Assembly: GCA_016218915.1 (NCBI GenBank)
Contig: JACRCQ010000067.1
Coordinates: 1 to 64,000 of the forward strand
Length of the DNA: 64,000 bases
Source of the DNA: Deltaproteobacteria bacterium
GTDB lineage: Bacteria > Myxococcota_A > Polyangia > Polyangiales > Polyangiaceae
Direction of reading: 5' to 3'
The translations under genes were made by a program, and so were the position numbers. The notes under the pieces were generated by a model. That model ran no database searches. It saw nothing but the letters and a program-made list of their open reading frames with translations, and had not been told where the DNA came from. Within the stretch, counting starts at the first letter, position 1; each line of letters starts with the position of its first letter. Below, piece after piece: positions 51,278-60,379 of this stretch.

Positions 51278-52806
51278 AGCGCGTCCCCTTGCACTTCCCT
51301 GGATGGCTGCTCGCTGCGCTGGTGCTGCTCGCGGTGCTCGTGGCGCCGTCCAGTGCGAGCGCCCATGACCTCGACCGCGCCATGAAGGCACGTCAGCTCA
51401 CCTCGGAGCTGGAGTTCGACAAGGCGGCCGAGGTGCTCAAGGGCGCGCCGCCGGACGACACCGCGCTCAGCCTGGAGCTGGGGCGTCTGCTGCTCTACAC
51501 CACGGACTACGATCGCGCGACCGAGGTGCTGGATCGACCGGATGTGGCCAAGACGCCGGAAGGGGCGCGTCTGGGGGCTCTGGCGCGCGATTGCGCGCGG
51601 TCCATGGCAGGTGCGCTGGTGGTGCGCGACGACGAGCGCGGCGTGGTGGTCAGGATGCAGGACGACCACGACCGGTACCTGGTGCCGTTCATCGCGGACG
51701 TGGCGAAGCGCGCTCGGGACACGCTGGCGCGGGAGCTGGGCGTGCAGCTGCCCATCCCGACTCGTATAGAGCTTGTGCGCGATCACTTTGCCCTGGCTTC
51801 GATGACCGGGCTGCCCGAGCAATCAGCGCGAACCACGGGGACGGTAGCGGTCGCGAACTGGGGACGGGTGGCAATGCTCAGCCCCAGGGCCATGCCTGAG
51901 GGGTATCCGTGGATGGATACGCTTGCGCACGAGATGACCCATCTTGCGATCGGGCGAGGCACCAGAGACCGGGCTCCGCTGTGGTTCCAGGAGGGGGTGG
52001 CCAAGCGCGAGGAGACGCGGTGGCGAGAGCGCGACAACTGCGACGATTGGCCGTCGCCTGACTCGATCGCTGCGGTGGGGTTCGACAAGGGGCTGGCGCG
52101 CGACCTGGACAACCTGGGACCGTCGATTGCGATGCTCCCTTCGGCCGAGCACGCCATGGTGGCCTTTGCCGAGGTCGAGAGCTTCGTGAAGTACTGGATG
52201 CGCGAGGCAGGCGAAGGAGCGTTGCCGCGGGTGCTGGTGGCGATGCGCGACAACGATTCGGAGGACGTGAGCGCAGCGATCCGGGCATCGACCGGCAAGG
52301 ATCTGAGTGCGTGGAACACGCTCTGGCGAGCGCAAGTCGCGCAGGCATCGCGTCAGCTGCCGCCGGAGATCTCGATAGGTGGGGCCATGCCCCAGGACCA
52401 CGGCAAGGCAGGCAGGGCGATGCGGGTGGGAGGGCTTCTGGCAGAGCGCGGCCATAGCGGCGCGGTGATCAAGGTGCTGACCCCTGCCGCGGTGGTGCTG
52501 CCGCAGGAGCAGCGGATCCGAGCCATGCTGGGCAAGGCGTATGTTGCGACGGACAAGCAGGCCGAAGCCTGGCATCAGGTCGAGGCCCTGGGACCGAGCC
52601 TGTCACCCTTTGCGGAGACCTACGCGTTGCGCGGCTGGATGCTGAGCAAACGAGGCGACGCTGCAGGGGCCCGCGCAGCGCAATTCAAGGCGATTTCCCT
52701 GGATCCTTGGAAACCTGCCGTTGCGTGCGAGATGCTCCCGGCGCCGTCCGCGCCCCAGGACGCACCCCGGGCTGCGCTGTGCGAAGCAGCGCGCCGCTGG
52801 CCGTAA
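51274..52806 (+). CDS. Exported gluzincin (peptidase MA-like) metalloprotease with TPR repeats
   Basis: 510 aa. Signal peptide 1-30 ('WLLAALVLLAVLVAPSSASA'). Residues 35-80 form a TPR-like helix pair ('LEFDKAAEVLKGAP'). The catalytic motif HEMTH is at 219-223, and 'WFQEGVAK' about 20 residues later supplies the third zinc ligand Glu, as in peptidase MA (PF13485) proteins. The C-terminal ~110 residues return to TPR-type helices ('QAEAWHQVEALGPS', 'GDAAGARAAQFKAISLDPWK'). Predicted periplasmic. Coupled by ATGA overlap to the DUF4175 gene. Substrate unknown. Confidence 0.85.
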   Translation: MKRVPLHFPGWLLAALVLLAVLVAPSSASAHDLDRAMKARQLTSELEFDKAAEVLKGAPPDDTALSLELGRLLLYTTDYDRATEVLDRPDVAKTPEGARLGALARDCARSMAGALVVRDDERGVVVRMQDDHDRYLVPFIADVAKRARDTLARELGVQLPIPTRIELVRDHFALASMTGLPEQSARTTGTVAVANWGRVAMLSPRAMPEGYPWMDTLAHEMTHLAIGRGTRDRAPLWFQEGVAKREETRWRERDNCDDWPSPDSIAAVGFDKGLARDLDNLGPSIAMLPSAEHAMVAFAEVESFVKYWMREAGEGALPRVLVAMRDNDSEDVSAAIRASTGKDLSAWNTLWRAQVAQASRQLPPEISIGGAMPQDHGKAGRAMRVGGLLAERGHSGAVIKVLTPAAVVLPQEQRIRAMLGKAYVATDKQAEAWHQVEALGPSLSPFAETYALRGWMLSKRGDAAGARAAQFKAISLDPWKPAVACEMLPAPSAPQDAPRAALCEAARRWP

Positions 52807-52904
52807 CCCTTCGGCGTGCGCTTCAATATGCTGAACGGGCGTGATGCCACGACCGCGATGCTGTGGACACATTCGGGTTCACACCGCGCTGGGACTCGGC
52901 TAAC

Positions 52905-52910
52905 TATGGT
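52905..52910 (+). promoter_or_regulatory. Possible -10 element upstream of psd
   Basis: TATGGT, the same hexamer as in the leaderless promoters, here 25 nt before the ATG at 52936 with GGGAG between. A led transcript is implied; no clear -35. Confidence 0.3.
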
Positions 52911-52935
52911 AAACGGGAGCCAGCCCCTCGCAGTC

Positions 52936-53775
52936 ATGCCCAATTCCGTGCCCAGCTTCATCGCGGCCCAGGTCATTCGCCTGCTGCCCAGGCAGCTCAT
53001 TGGACGGGTCGTCGGGGATCTGTGTGAGCGTCCGCTTCCGCCCCCTGTAACCCAGGCGGTCGTGGGAGCGTGGTGTCGTGCCTACGACGTGGACCTGTCC
53101 GAGGTGGAGCCGAGGCGCGAGCCGTGGAAGTCGGTCGACGAATTCTTCACTCGGCCGCTAAAAGCGCGCAGCCGCCCGATCGAGGCGCCGGCCGAGGACG
53201 TGGTGAGCCCGGCCGACGGAAACCTGCAGTCCATGGGCAGGATCGAGCGTGGCTGTCGCATCGTGGTCAAGGGAAAGGCCTATGACGTGGCGCGGCTGGT
53301 TGGCAGTGAAGTCGATGCCCGCGCCTATCTGGGCGGCCAGTATGCAGTGGTGTACCTGTCGCCGCGCGACTACCACAGGGTGCATGCGCCCACGGACGGG
53401 GCCGTGGTCGAGGTGAGGTCGCTGGATGGCGACTACTACCCGGTCAATGCGATCGGCGAGCGTTGGGTGCGAGACTTGTTCGTGACCAACCGTCGCGTGG
53501 CGTTCGTGCAGGAAAGCAGGGCGCTTGGCAGGGTCACCGTGGTGATGGTGGCTGCGATGGTGGTAGGACGAATCACGGCGACCATGGTGGCAGGGCGCGA
53601 CGTTCCCCTGGGGATACATAAGATCGAGCCAGCGTATGATCTCGAGCGTGGTGATGAGATCGGAGCATTCCACCTTGGCTCGACGGCAGTGGTACTTGCT
53701 GGACCGCACGCATCGGCTTGGCATCGAGCACCCGGCCTGATACGAGTTGGACAGTCCCTGACGAGGTCTGGATGA
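52936..53775 (+). CDS. psd: Phosphatidylserine decarboxylase proenzyme
   Basis: 279 aa from the ATG at 52936; an upstream ATG at 52906 lies inside TATGGT. Family features: 'SVDEFFTRPLKARSRPI' near residue 70, 'VVSPADGNLQSMG', 'YLSPRDYHRVHAPTDG' and 'GIHKIEPAYDLERGDEIGAF'. The self-cleavage motif L247-G-S249-T makes Ser249 the pyruvoyl residue. It converts phosphatidylserine to phosphatidylethanolamine on the inner membrane. Its stop overlaps the start of the following methyltransferase gene (ATGA), which suggests a joint role in phospholipid headgroup metabolism. Confidence 0.92.
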   Translation: MPNSVPSFIAAQVIRLLPRQLIGRVVGDLCERPLPPPVTQAVVGAWCRAYDVDLSEVEPRREPWKSVDEFFTRPLKARSRPIEAPAEDVVSPADGNLQSMGRIERGCRIVVKGKAYDVARLVGSEVDARAYLGGQYAVVYLSPRDYHRVHAPTDGAVVEVRSLDGDYYPVNAIGERWVRDLFVTNRRVAFVQESRALGRVTVVMVAAMVVGRITATMVAGRDVPLGIHKIEPAYDLERGDEIGAFHLGSTAVVLAGPHASAWHRAPGLIRVGQSLTRSG

Positions 53776-56369
53776 GCAAGGAGCCGGAGGCAACGGCCAA
53801 GGAAGCCGAGCAGAGCAAGGAGGGTTCCTCCGAGCCGCAGCCTCAGGCTCCGCCTCCTGACATGGCATCGATCAACACGGCCGTGGCGGCATCGGAAGAC
53901 GCGCCGCCGCAGTCCGAACGCTCCACGCCTGCGCAGCCTGAAGTTCAGCCTGAGGACGCGTCAGCGCCAAGGCCGCGGATTCCCAGCGTGTCTGAAGTGG
54001 ATGCCATACGTCGTCCAGGACCGGCCATGATCAACCCGGATGCGCCCGCATCGCGTCGCGCCCGTGCGCGAATGACGCTGCGGATTCCGGACGACAACGT
54101 GCCGGTATCGCGTGCTCCGTCCTCTCCTGACCTCGAAGCGCACGCAGCCGTTGCGCAGCGTATGCCTTCCTCACCGGATTTGGAGGCCATGGCAGGTCCT
54201 GCGGCGATGATCCGCGCGATGCGAATCATTGCGGTGGGCGAAGCGCCGCCGGCACGTGCCCCTGACCTTTCGCCCGTGCCCTCGCGCGTTGAAGGGCGAG
54301 GCTCATCGCCTGCGATTGCTGCGGGTCAGCCGTCGGATCCCACGCCGATTGCCTCGCCTGTGGAGATGCGCGCGATCGAGGCGCAGGCTGCGCAGCAACC
54401 GGCAGAGGATGCTTCCGCCGAATCGCTCACCCCTGACGACATCGTGGTAGAGCAGGCGCCTGAGCCGGAGCAAGTACCACCGCCGGTGCTCGAGTCACCG
54501 CCGATCGCGCTTTCGGATCAGGCTGAAGCCAACAAGAACTGGAATCCCCCTGTGTCCGGGGTGGTACCTGTACCGCCGTCGAAGTCCGGGCAGATCCCGT
54601 TGCCCGTGCTTCCGCCGCCGCCGACGGAAGATGAAGTCGAGCTGGGCGACGACGAGATCGCGCCGGACTCGAGCGAGGAACGCACGATCGAGACGAGCGC
54701 AGCGGAGCTTCTTGCTGGCCATGTCGAGCTTCCGCCTCCCTACGTTCCAGGAGCGCCGCACGCACCTGTTCCGACTCCAGCGCACGAGCAAGCTCCAGCG
54801 CCCGCCGCTGCCACCGTGCAGGCGGCCGAGCCGGACGAGGTGCGCGAGCGCCTCCCATCGTTCGAGGTCCCGCTGGATCTCGACCTGGACGTGTCGGACG
54901 CAGCTGCCGAGCCTGGCTCCGAGATCACACCTCGAAAGGGCGTGAGGCTCCCGCACATTGACGAGCTGCCTGAAGCTGAGCCGGTGACTTCGCCGAGGCC
55001 GCCGTCGGCAAGCTCGCCAGCGATCGACGTTCCTCCACCGCCCGCGTCCCTGATCGAATCGGTGCGTCCACCGCCCGTGGCTCCAGCGCCGCTGGACCTG
55101 CCTCCGCCACCTGCTGCTGCGGCAGCGCCGCTGGACCTGCCTCCGCCTCCCACGGGGCTGCCGCTTCCGCCCGCGGATCTTCCCTTGCCGCCCGTGGTGA
55201 ATGGCGAAGCGATCGCGCCTCTGCCGCCCCCTGTGAGCCCGAAGCCGCCAGCGGTTGCAGCCGATGCTGGAGCGTCGATCACCGACTCGACGGCCGTCTC
55301 GCCGGTACCACCGCTGGGCGTGGGACCACCGCTTCCGGTCCCGACGTCGCCCCTGCCCTCTCCGGTGAAGTCTCCGATCAGCACGCCTCGCGCAGCGATC
55401 GAGCAGGTGGACGAAGCCGCTTCTGCAGCGGATGCCGTGGAAGTTGCGGACGTGGAGCTGGTAGAAGAGCAGCCCACGGAGCCGAAGCGCGCAGCGCCCC
55501 CACCGGCGCCGCCGCGGAGCAAGCCCTCAGGGACTCGTCCCAAGGTTGAGGCCACTCCTTCGCCCACAGGCGTTGCTGCTGCACCGGTCGCGCCTGTGCC
55601 ATCCACGCCCTCGGCTCGACCTCGGGTGCGCGTGTGGTGGGAAGAGGCGTTCACCGACGACTTCGTGCGCTCGATGGACAAGCTGACCGCGGATCAGGTC
55701 AAGCGCGAGGTTCGATTCATCGAGGAGAGCCTCGCCGTGTCCAAGGGCGGCGTGATGCTCGATCTCGGCTGCGGAACGGGCCAGCACGCAGTGGAGCTGG
55801 CAGCGCGCGGCTACAGCGTTGTGGGCTACGATCTGTCGCTCACGATGCTGGCGTTGGCGGCGGACGAAGCGCAAGCGCGTGGGCAGAAGCTGAACTTCCT
55901 GCAGGGCGACATGCGGGAGATGGCGTTCGAGGAGATGTTCGACGGCGTCTTCTCCTGGAGCACGAGCTTTGGCTACTTCGACCACGAGAAGAACTGCGAA
56001 GTGATTCGCCGCGTACAGCGAGCGCTGCGCACGGGCGGCATGTTCCTGCTGGACATCGTCAACCGCGACTATCTGATCTCACGCACACCGACCATGGGCT
56101 GGTTCGAGGGCGACGGGTGCGTGTGCATGGATGAAGCGAAGTTCGATGCGATCACGAGCCGTCTGCTGGTCAAGCGCACGCTGATGCTCGACGACGGACG
56201 TGCGCGTGAGATCGAGTACTCGATTCGTCTCTACAGCCTCCACGAGATCGGCAAGATGGTGAACGACGCCGGCTTCAAGGTGGTGGAGGTCAGCGGACAT
56301 CCTGCCACAGCGGGCGTGTTCATGGGCGCCGAGTCACCGCGGCTGATCACGCTGGCCGAGAAGCGCTGA
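53772..56369 (+). CDS. SAM-dependent methyltransferase with a ~600-residue disordered N-terminus
   Basis: 865 aa from the ATG at 53772 overlapping the psd stop. Residues 1-615 are low-complexity Pro/Ala/Glu/Val with repeated 'PPP', 'SSPDLEA' and 'LPPPPA' blocks. Residues ~620-865 are a class I methyltransferase: motif I 'LDLGCGTG' at 663-670, 'GYDLSLTML', 'LQGDMREMAF', 'GVFSWSTSFGYFDHEKN' and 'LRTGGMFLLDIVNRDYL'. The family includes small-molecule and lipid methyltransferases. Coupling to psd makes phosphatidylethanolamine a candidate substrate (phosphatidylcholine synthesis), but this is inference. The long tail is not needed for catalysis and may tether the enzyme. Ends 2 bp from a convergent gene. 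Confidence 0.82.
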   Translation: MSKEPEATAKEAEQSKEGSSEPQPQAPPPDMASINTAVAASEDAPPQSERSTPAQPEVQPEDASAPRPRIPSVSEVDAIRRPGPAMINPDAPASRRARARMTLRIPDDNVPVSRAPSSPDLEAHAAVAQRMPSSPDLEAMAGPAAMIRAMRIIAVGEAPPARAPDLSPVPSRVEGRGSSPAIAAGQPSDPTPIASPVEMRAIEAQAAQQPAEDASAESLTPDDIVVEQAPEPEQVPPPVLESPPIALSDQAEANKNWNPPVSGVVPVPPSKSGQIPLPVLPPPPTEDEVELGDDEIAPDSSEERTIETSAAELLAGHVELPPPYVPGAPHAPVPTPAHEQAPAPAAATVQAAEPDEVRERLPSFEVPLDLDLDVSDAAAEPGSEITPRKGVRLPHIDELPEAEPVTSPRPPSASSPAIDVPPPPASLIESVRPPPVAPAPLDLPPPPAAAAAPLDLPPPPTGLPLPPADLPLPPVVNGEAIAPLPPPVSPKPPAVAADAGASITDSTAVSPVPPLGVGPPLPVPTSPLPSPVKSPISTPRAAIEQVDEAASAADAVEVADVELVEEQPTEPKRAAPPPAPPRSKPSGTRPKVEATPSPTGVAAAPVAPVPSTPSARPRVRVWWEEAFTDDFVRSMDKLTADQVKREVRFIEESLAVSKGGVMLDLGCGTGQHAVELAARGYSVVGYDLSLTMLALAADEAQARGQKLNFLQGDMREMAFEEMFDGVFSWSTSFGYFDHEKNCEVIRRVQRALRTGGMFLLDIVNRDYLISRTPTMGWFEGDGCVCMDEAKFDAITSRLLVKRTLMLDDGRAREIEYSIRLYSLHEIGKMVNDAGFKVVEVSGHPATAGVFMGAESPRLITLAEKR

Positions 56370-56371
56370 GG

Positions 56372-57352
56372 CTACTTGGCGGAGGTGATCGCGCGCACGG
56401 TGCTGCCTGCGATCTCGAGCACCTCGGGCGTGCCCTTGTAGTAGCGCGACATGCCCACGTCGATGCGCCACACCTTGCCGTCGCAGGCAGGGCTGATCCC
56501 ACCCCGCTGCACCGTGTGCCCCACGACCATGCGGCTCGCTTGCATCGTCTTGAGGACCTCTTCCAGCACCTTGCAGTCGGAGGCGTCGGGCGCTGCGGAA
56601 TACCTCCGCGACCAGAGCGGGCCGTCTTCGCCCGTGATCTTGTCGCCGGGCGCAGGGCTGTTGCCGGCCATCCACGTGTGCAGCTCGCGGTTCATCCTTC
56701 CGAGCCCGTAGGCGACGTGCTTGGGGAGAACGCCTCCGTGCACGAACACCGTGTCTCCGACCATGGCCACGACATCGCGCTTGGCGAGGCGAAGGGCATA
56801 GGGCCCCCCGGGCATGAACGCGGCGCCGCGGGCCTTGGCAGCGTCGGGAAGCTCTGCGAGCTTCGGGTGGTCGAGCCGAAGCCCTGGGAGGTCGGCAAAG
56901 CCCTTCAGGGATGCTGCGGTTGGGTACCTGAGGTCGAGCTGCACGTTCATCACTTCGTGGTTGCCCAGCAGCGAGATGGACGCGCCCCCGGCAGCGGCAG
57001 CTTCCTCGGTCAGCCGGTCGAACAGATCGAGCACCGCGCGATCGTCGTCGCCGCGATCGATCTGGTCTCCGACCTGCACCACGACGAGCGCGCCGCCGGA
57101 CCAGTGGTCCTTGTCGTCGATGGCCCCTGCTGCGCGGAGCGCGGCGCGGGTCGCTTGCAGGTCGCCGTGCACGTCGCCGATCGCGACCAGTCGCGCCGGG
57201 GCAGCGCGACGCGTGGGAAGGTCTGGCGCTGCAGAGGCAACAGGGGGCTGGACAGGTTTCGGTGCAGCCGGCGCAGGCTCTGCCGGTGCGCTGCAGTTGC
57301 CTTGGCAGCCGGCGAGCGCGATCAGGCATGCGAGCCACGGGAATGTGCGCAT
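56372..57352 (-). CDS. Lipoprotein metallophosphoesterase (PPP/Shewanella-like phosphatase type)
   Basis: 326 aa from the ATG at 57352 (AGGAG 7 nt upstream). Signal FPWLACLIALAGC has a lipobox; a ~30-residue Pro/Ala linker follows. Catalytic motifs of the calcineurin-like superfamily: 'AIGDVHGD' (about 56-63), 'VQVGDQIDRGDDD', 'LLGNHEVMNV', 'VGHTVQRGG' and the final 'WRIDVGMS'. This order with GNHE-x-MN is that of Shewanella-like protein phosphatases. A lipid-anchored periplasmic version would face extracytoplasmic phosphoproteins or nucleotides. It begins 1 bp after the neighbour's stop: two-gene unit. Confidence 0.85.
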   Translation of the reverse strand: MRTFPWLACLIALAGCQGNCSAPAEPAPAAPKPVQPPVASAAPDLPTRRAAPARLVAIGDVHGDLQATRAALRAAGAIDDKDHWSGGALVVVQVGDQIDRGDDDRAVLDLFDRLTEEAAAAGGASISLLGNHEVMNVQLDLRYPTAASLKGFADLPGLRLDHPKLAELPDAAKARGAAFMPGGPYALRLAKRDVVAMVGDTVFVHGGVLPKHVAYGLGRMNRELHTWMAGNSPAPGDKITGEDGPLWSRRYSAAPDASDCKVLEEVLKTMQASRMVVGHTVQRGGISPACDGKVWRIDVGMSRYYKGTPEVLEIAGSTVRAITSAK

Positions 57353-57353
57353 G

Positions 57354-57980
57354 TCATTCTCCTGGGGGCCCGATGCGAGGGCGGGCGAGGATCTCCAGGA
57401 CGCGCCAATCGCGCCAGCGGGAGGCGGTGCGGACGACGAGGGCAGTGTCAGCGCCACCGCCGCCGAAGCCGGTGCCGGACAACGCGATCACATCAGCGCT
57501 CTCGGGCACTGTGCCGGCAAGGACCGCGGCGATGGAGACGGTGACACCGACGCGCACGCCCACGCCGATGCATTCCAGGGCGCGCAGGTCATTGCGGGTG
57601 TAGGCGCCGAGCTTGCGCCAATCGACGCGGAGCACGGCAGCGCCTGCGGTGGTCAGCTCTGCCGCGGTGGGCTCCGACAGACTCGCGGACACCGTGGTCT
57701 TGCCCTGTGCTTCGAGCGAAGCGCGCCACTCCTGGAATCGCGGCAGGTAGGAGTGCAGCTTTGCGATGGGCAGTGCCATGCCTGGCGGGTTGCTCACGAC
57801 CACGACTTTGATGGGGGACTTGAACAGGTCGAGCGCGGCTCGCGCGGTCTTGCCGTTGTCGCTTGCCACGACCACGGTGGACAGGGACAGCTCCTGGGCG
57901 CGACGCAGCGCGATCGCGAGGGTTGCCTCGGTGTTCTGGGGCCCGGGTTCGTCGAAGAGCAGGGTCGTGGTTTCGTGCAT
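57354..57980 (-). CDS. Pyruvate-kinase C-terminal-domain-like protein
   Basis: 208 aa from the ATG at 57980. It matches the stand-alone family related to the pyruvate kinase alpha/beta domain (COG1751): 'TTLLFDEPGPQNTEATLAIA' at the start, 'VVVASDNGKTARAALDLF' and 'ADVIALSGTGFGGGGADTAL' near the end. The family is common in archaea and scattered in bacteria; no activity is known, and the pyruvate kinase active site is absent. Cytoplasmic. It precedes the phosphoesterase with 1 bp between. Confidence 0.75.
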   Translation of the reverse strand: MHETTTLLFDEPGPQNTEATLAIALRRAQELSLSTVVVASDNGKTARAALDLFKSPIKVVVVSNPPGMALPIAKLHSYLPRFQEWRASLEAQGKTTVSASLSEPTAAELTTAGAAVLRVDWRKLGAYTRNDLRALECIGVGVRVGVTVSIAAVLAGTVPESADVIALSGTGFGGGGADTALVVRTASRWRDWRVLEILARPRIGPPGE

Positions 57981-58028
57981 GGCAGGGGCAGCATACACAA
58001 AACGCTCCCGTCTGCCCGTTCGTCTCGT

Positions 58029-60146
58029 CTACTTCTTCTTGAGGATGACGCGCGCGTCGACGACCTTCAGCCCCTTGCCCTGCTCGTAGAGCAGGATCGG
58101 GTTGGCGTCGCTTTCGGCGATCTCATCGCCCAGATCGTAGACCAGCTGGCTCAGCCGGCTGATCACGTCGGCAAGGGCTTCCTGATCGCGACGCTTCTCG
58201 CCTCGCACGCCCTGCAGGATCGGGAAGGCCTTGATCCCCGGGAGCATCTCCATCGCCTGGTGGGGCGAGATCGGAGTCACGCGGAAGGTGACGTCCTTGA
58301 GCACCTCCACGAAGATGCCGCCCAGCCCGAACATGATCGTGGGCCCGAACTGCGGGTCGTTGATCGAGCCGCAGATCACCTCGGTTCCCTTGGGCGCCAT
58401 CTCCTGCATCAGCACGCCGTGAAGGTCAGCGTCAGGCTTGAACTTCTTGGCGTTCGCCATGATCGTCTTGAAGTTCTCCCGCACCTCTTCCACGGAGTTG
58501 ATGTTGATCTTCACGCAGCAGGCATCGCTCTTGTGGAGGATCTGCGGCGAGACGATCTTCATGACCAGCGGGAATCCGATCTCGCCGGCAAGACGCACGG
58601 CTTCGTCCTCGGTCTTTGCCACGAAGCAGCGCCCGACCGGAAGCCCGTAGGCCGCGAACAGCCGCTTGGCCTCGGGCTCGGTGAACGACGTGCGCCCGGC
58701 CTTGCGTACCTCGGCGACCACCTCGCGCGCAGCCTTGGTGTCCACGTCCTTGTGCGGCTTGAAGTCGTCTTCGCGCCCCTCGTCGAGGAAGCGCGCGTAC
58801 TGACGCAACCCGCTCATGACCGACATGGCCTTGTCCGGGTCGTCGAACATCGGGATGCCGGCATCGGAGAGCACGGAGCGGGCCTGATCGCAGCGCTCGC
58901 CGCCGACGAATGCAGCCACGATCGGCTTGTCGGTCACGTTGGTCGCCTTGATGGCTTCGATGACGCCCTTGGCAATGTCCGGGGGGCTGGTGACTGCAGT
59001 CTCGCAGTAGAGCACGACGAGGCCGTTGACCCAGGGGTGCTTGAGGGCGGCAGCGATCGCGCCCTTGTAGCCTTCGAGCCCGGCTCCGCCCGTGATGTCC
59101 ACCGGGTTCTTCGCGCTGCCGAAGTCCGGCATGCACTTGCGCAGCGCATCCTGCAGGTCCGAAGGCGCCGCGGAGAGCGGCACGTTGTAGCGCTCGGCCG
59201 AGTCGGTCGCGAGCACGCCAATGCCTCCACCGTTGGTCACCACCAGGATGTTGTCTCCAGTCAGCGGCGGCTGCATCGACATGGCCTGGGAGCGATTGAG
59301 CAGCTCGTCGATCGTGTGCGCAGGCACCACGTGCGCCTGACGGAACGCCGCTTCGTAGATCTTGGTGGCGCCGGCCAGCGACCCGGTGTGCGAGGCAGCG
59401 GCAGCAGCGCCGCGCGCGCTCACGCCGCTCTTGATCGCCACGATCGGCTTGGATGCCTTGCGGCCGGCCTGGATGAACCTGCGTCCGTCCTTGAGCCCTT
59501 CGATGTAGAGCGTGATGCAGGACGTGTCCGGATCCTCGTCGTAGTACTCAATGGCGTCGGCAAAATCGACATCCGCCATGTTCCCGTTGGAGATCATGGC
59601 CGAGAAGCCCATCTTGCGGACGAAGGTCGCCATGTCCAGGGCGATGAGCAGCGCGCCTGACTGCGTGATGAACGCGGTCTTGCCGGGATAGGGCAGGCAC
59701 GGTGCAAAGCTCGCATTGGCCTTGGTCGAGTTGCTCAGGATGCCCACGATGTTGGGCCCGATCACGCGGCTGCCCACAGCCTTCGCAATCGCAACCAGCT
59801 CTTCCTCGTCCTTGCGATTGCCGGTCTCGCTGAAGCCCGAGCTGATGACCACCATGCCCTTGACGCGCTTCTGGGCGCACTGACGCGCAGAGTCGAGGAC
59901 GAACTTGGCCGGGACGCAGAACACCGCGACATCGACATCTCCCGGAACGTCGTTGATGGTGCCGTAGGCCTTGAGGCCGAGGATCTCGTCTGCCCCTGGA
60001 TTGACGGGGTAGATCTTGCCTTTGTACCCACCCTCGATGAGGTTCTCGACGACCTTGTTTCCGATTGTGCCCGGCTTGCGGGAAGCGCCAATGACGGCGA
60101 TCGACTTGGGGTTGAATACGGGATCCAGTTCGGTTTTGGTGGACAT
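58029..60146 (-). CDS. Acyl-CoA synthetase, NDP-forming (acetate-CoA ligase type)
   Basis: 705 aa from the ATG at 60146 (AGGTG upstream). Domains in order: CoA-binding Rossmann ('KSIAVIGASRKPGTIGNKVV', residues ~13-120), two succinyl-CoA-ligase-like domains with the phospho-His loop around 'SGVSARGAAAAASHTGSLAG', and a C-terminal ATP-grasp ('FTEPEAKRLFAAYGLPVG', 'GFPLVMKIVSPQILHKSDAC'). This alpha-beta fused layout is that of ADP-forming acetate-CoA ligases (Acd); no GNAT domain is present, so it is not a Pat-type acetyltransferase. It links acyl-CoA hydrolysis to ATP synthesis, or the reverse. Single gene. Confidence 0.88.
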   Translation of the reverse strand: MSTKTELDPVFNPKSIAVIGASRKPGTIGNKVVENLIEGGYKGKIYPVNPGADEILGLKAYGTINDVPGDVDVAVFCVPAKFVLDSARQCAQKRVKGMVVISSGFSETGNRKDEEELVAIAKAVGSRVIGPNIVGILSNSTKANASFAPCLPYPGKTAFITQSGALLIALDMATFVRKMGFSAMISNGNMADVDFADAIEYYDEDPDTSCITLYIEGLKDGRRFIQAGRKASKPIVAIKSGVSARGAAAAASHTGSLAGATKIYEAAFRQAHVVPAHTIDELLNRSQAMSMQPPLTGDNILVVTNGGGIGVLATDSAERYNVPLSAAPSDLQDALRKCMPDFGSAKNPVDITGGAGLEGYKGAIAAALKHPWVNGLVVLYCETAVTSPPDIAKGVIEAIKATNVTDKPIVAAFVGGERCDQARSVLSDAGIPMFDDPDKAMSVMSGLRQYARFLDEGREDDFKPHKDVDTKAAREVVAEVRKAGRTSFTEPEAKRLFAAYGLPVGRCFVAKTEDEAVRLAGEIGFPLVMKIVSPQILHKSDACCVKININSVEEVRENFKTIMANAKKFKPDADLHGVLMQEMAPKGTEVICGSINDPQFGPTIMFGLGGIFVEVLKDVTFRVTPISPHQAMEMLPGIKAFPILQGVRGEKRRDQEALADVISRLSQLVYDLGDEIAESDANPILLYEQGKGLKVVDARVILKKK

Positions 60147-60379
60147 CGCAGCACCTTGGTGATGGTGGTGTTTGGAGCGCGCGCAAAGGCGCAGAATGCG
60201 CGCGATCAGTATCACAACGGCCGCCGCGACGGCGGCTGCGTAGGGTGAATTCTCGCGCCGATTTTATCAGATACTCGTGATTGAACCGGGCGTCCGAGCG
60301 GATGAAGGGCCCATAACTCGTTATCGGTCCTGCGGACGTCGCGGCACTGTTCTCTATATCGTGCCGATGTCGACCACTG
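60147..60379. other. Intergenic region upstream of the acyl-CoA synthetase
   Basis: About 230 bp with an AT-richer patch (ATTTTATCAGATACTCGTGATTG-like, 60263-60284) that probably holds the promoter of the minus-strand synthetase gene. The end of the radical SAM gene borders it. No gene seen. Confidence 0.4.

Noticed and set aside
54740..55681. Gly/Ser-rich minus-strand ORF of 313 codons
   Set aside because: Antisense to the Pro/Ala-rich part of the methyltransferase gene; low-complexity mirror.
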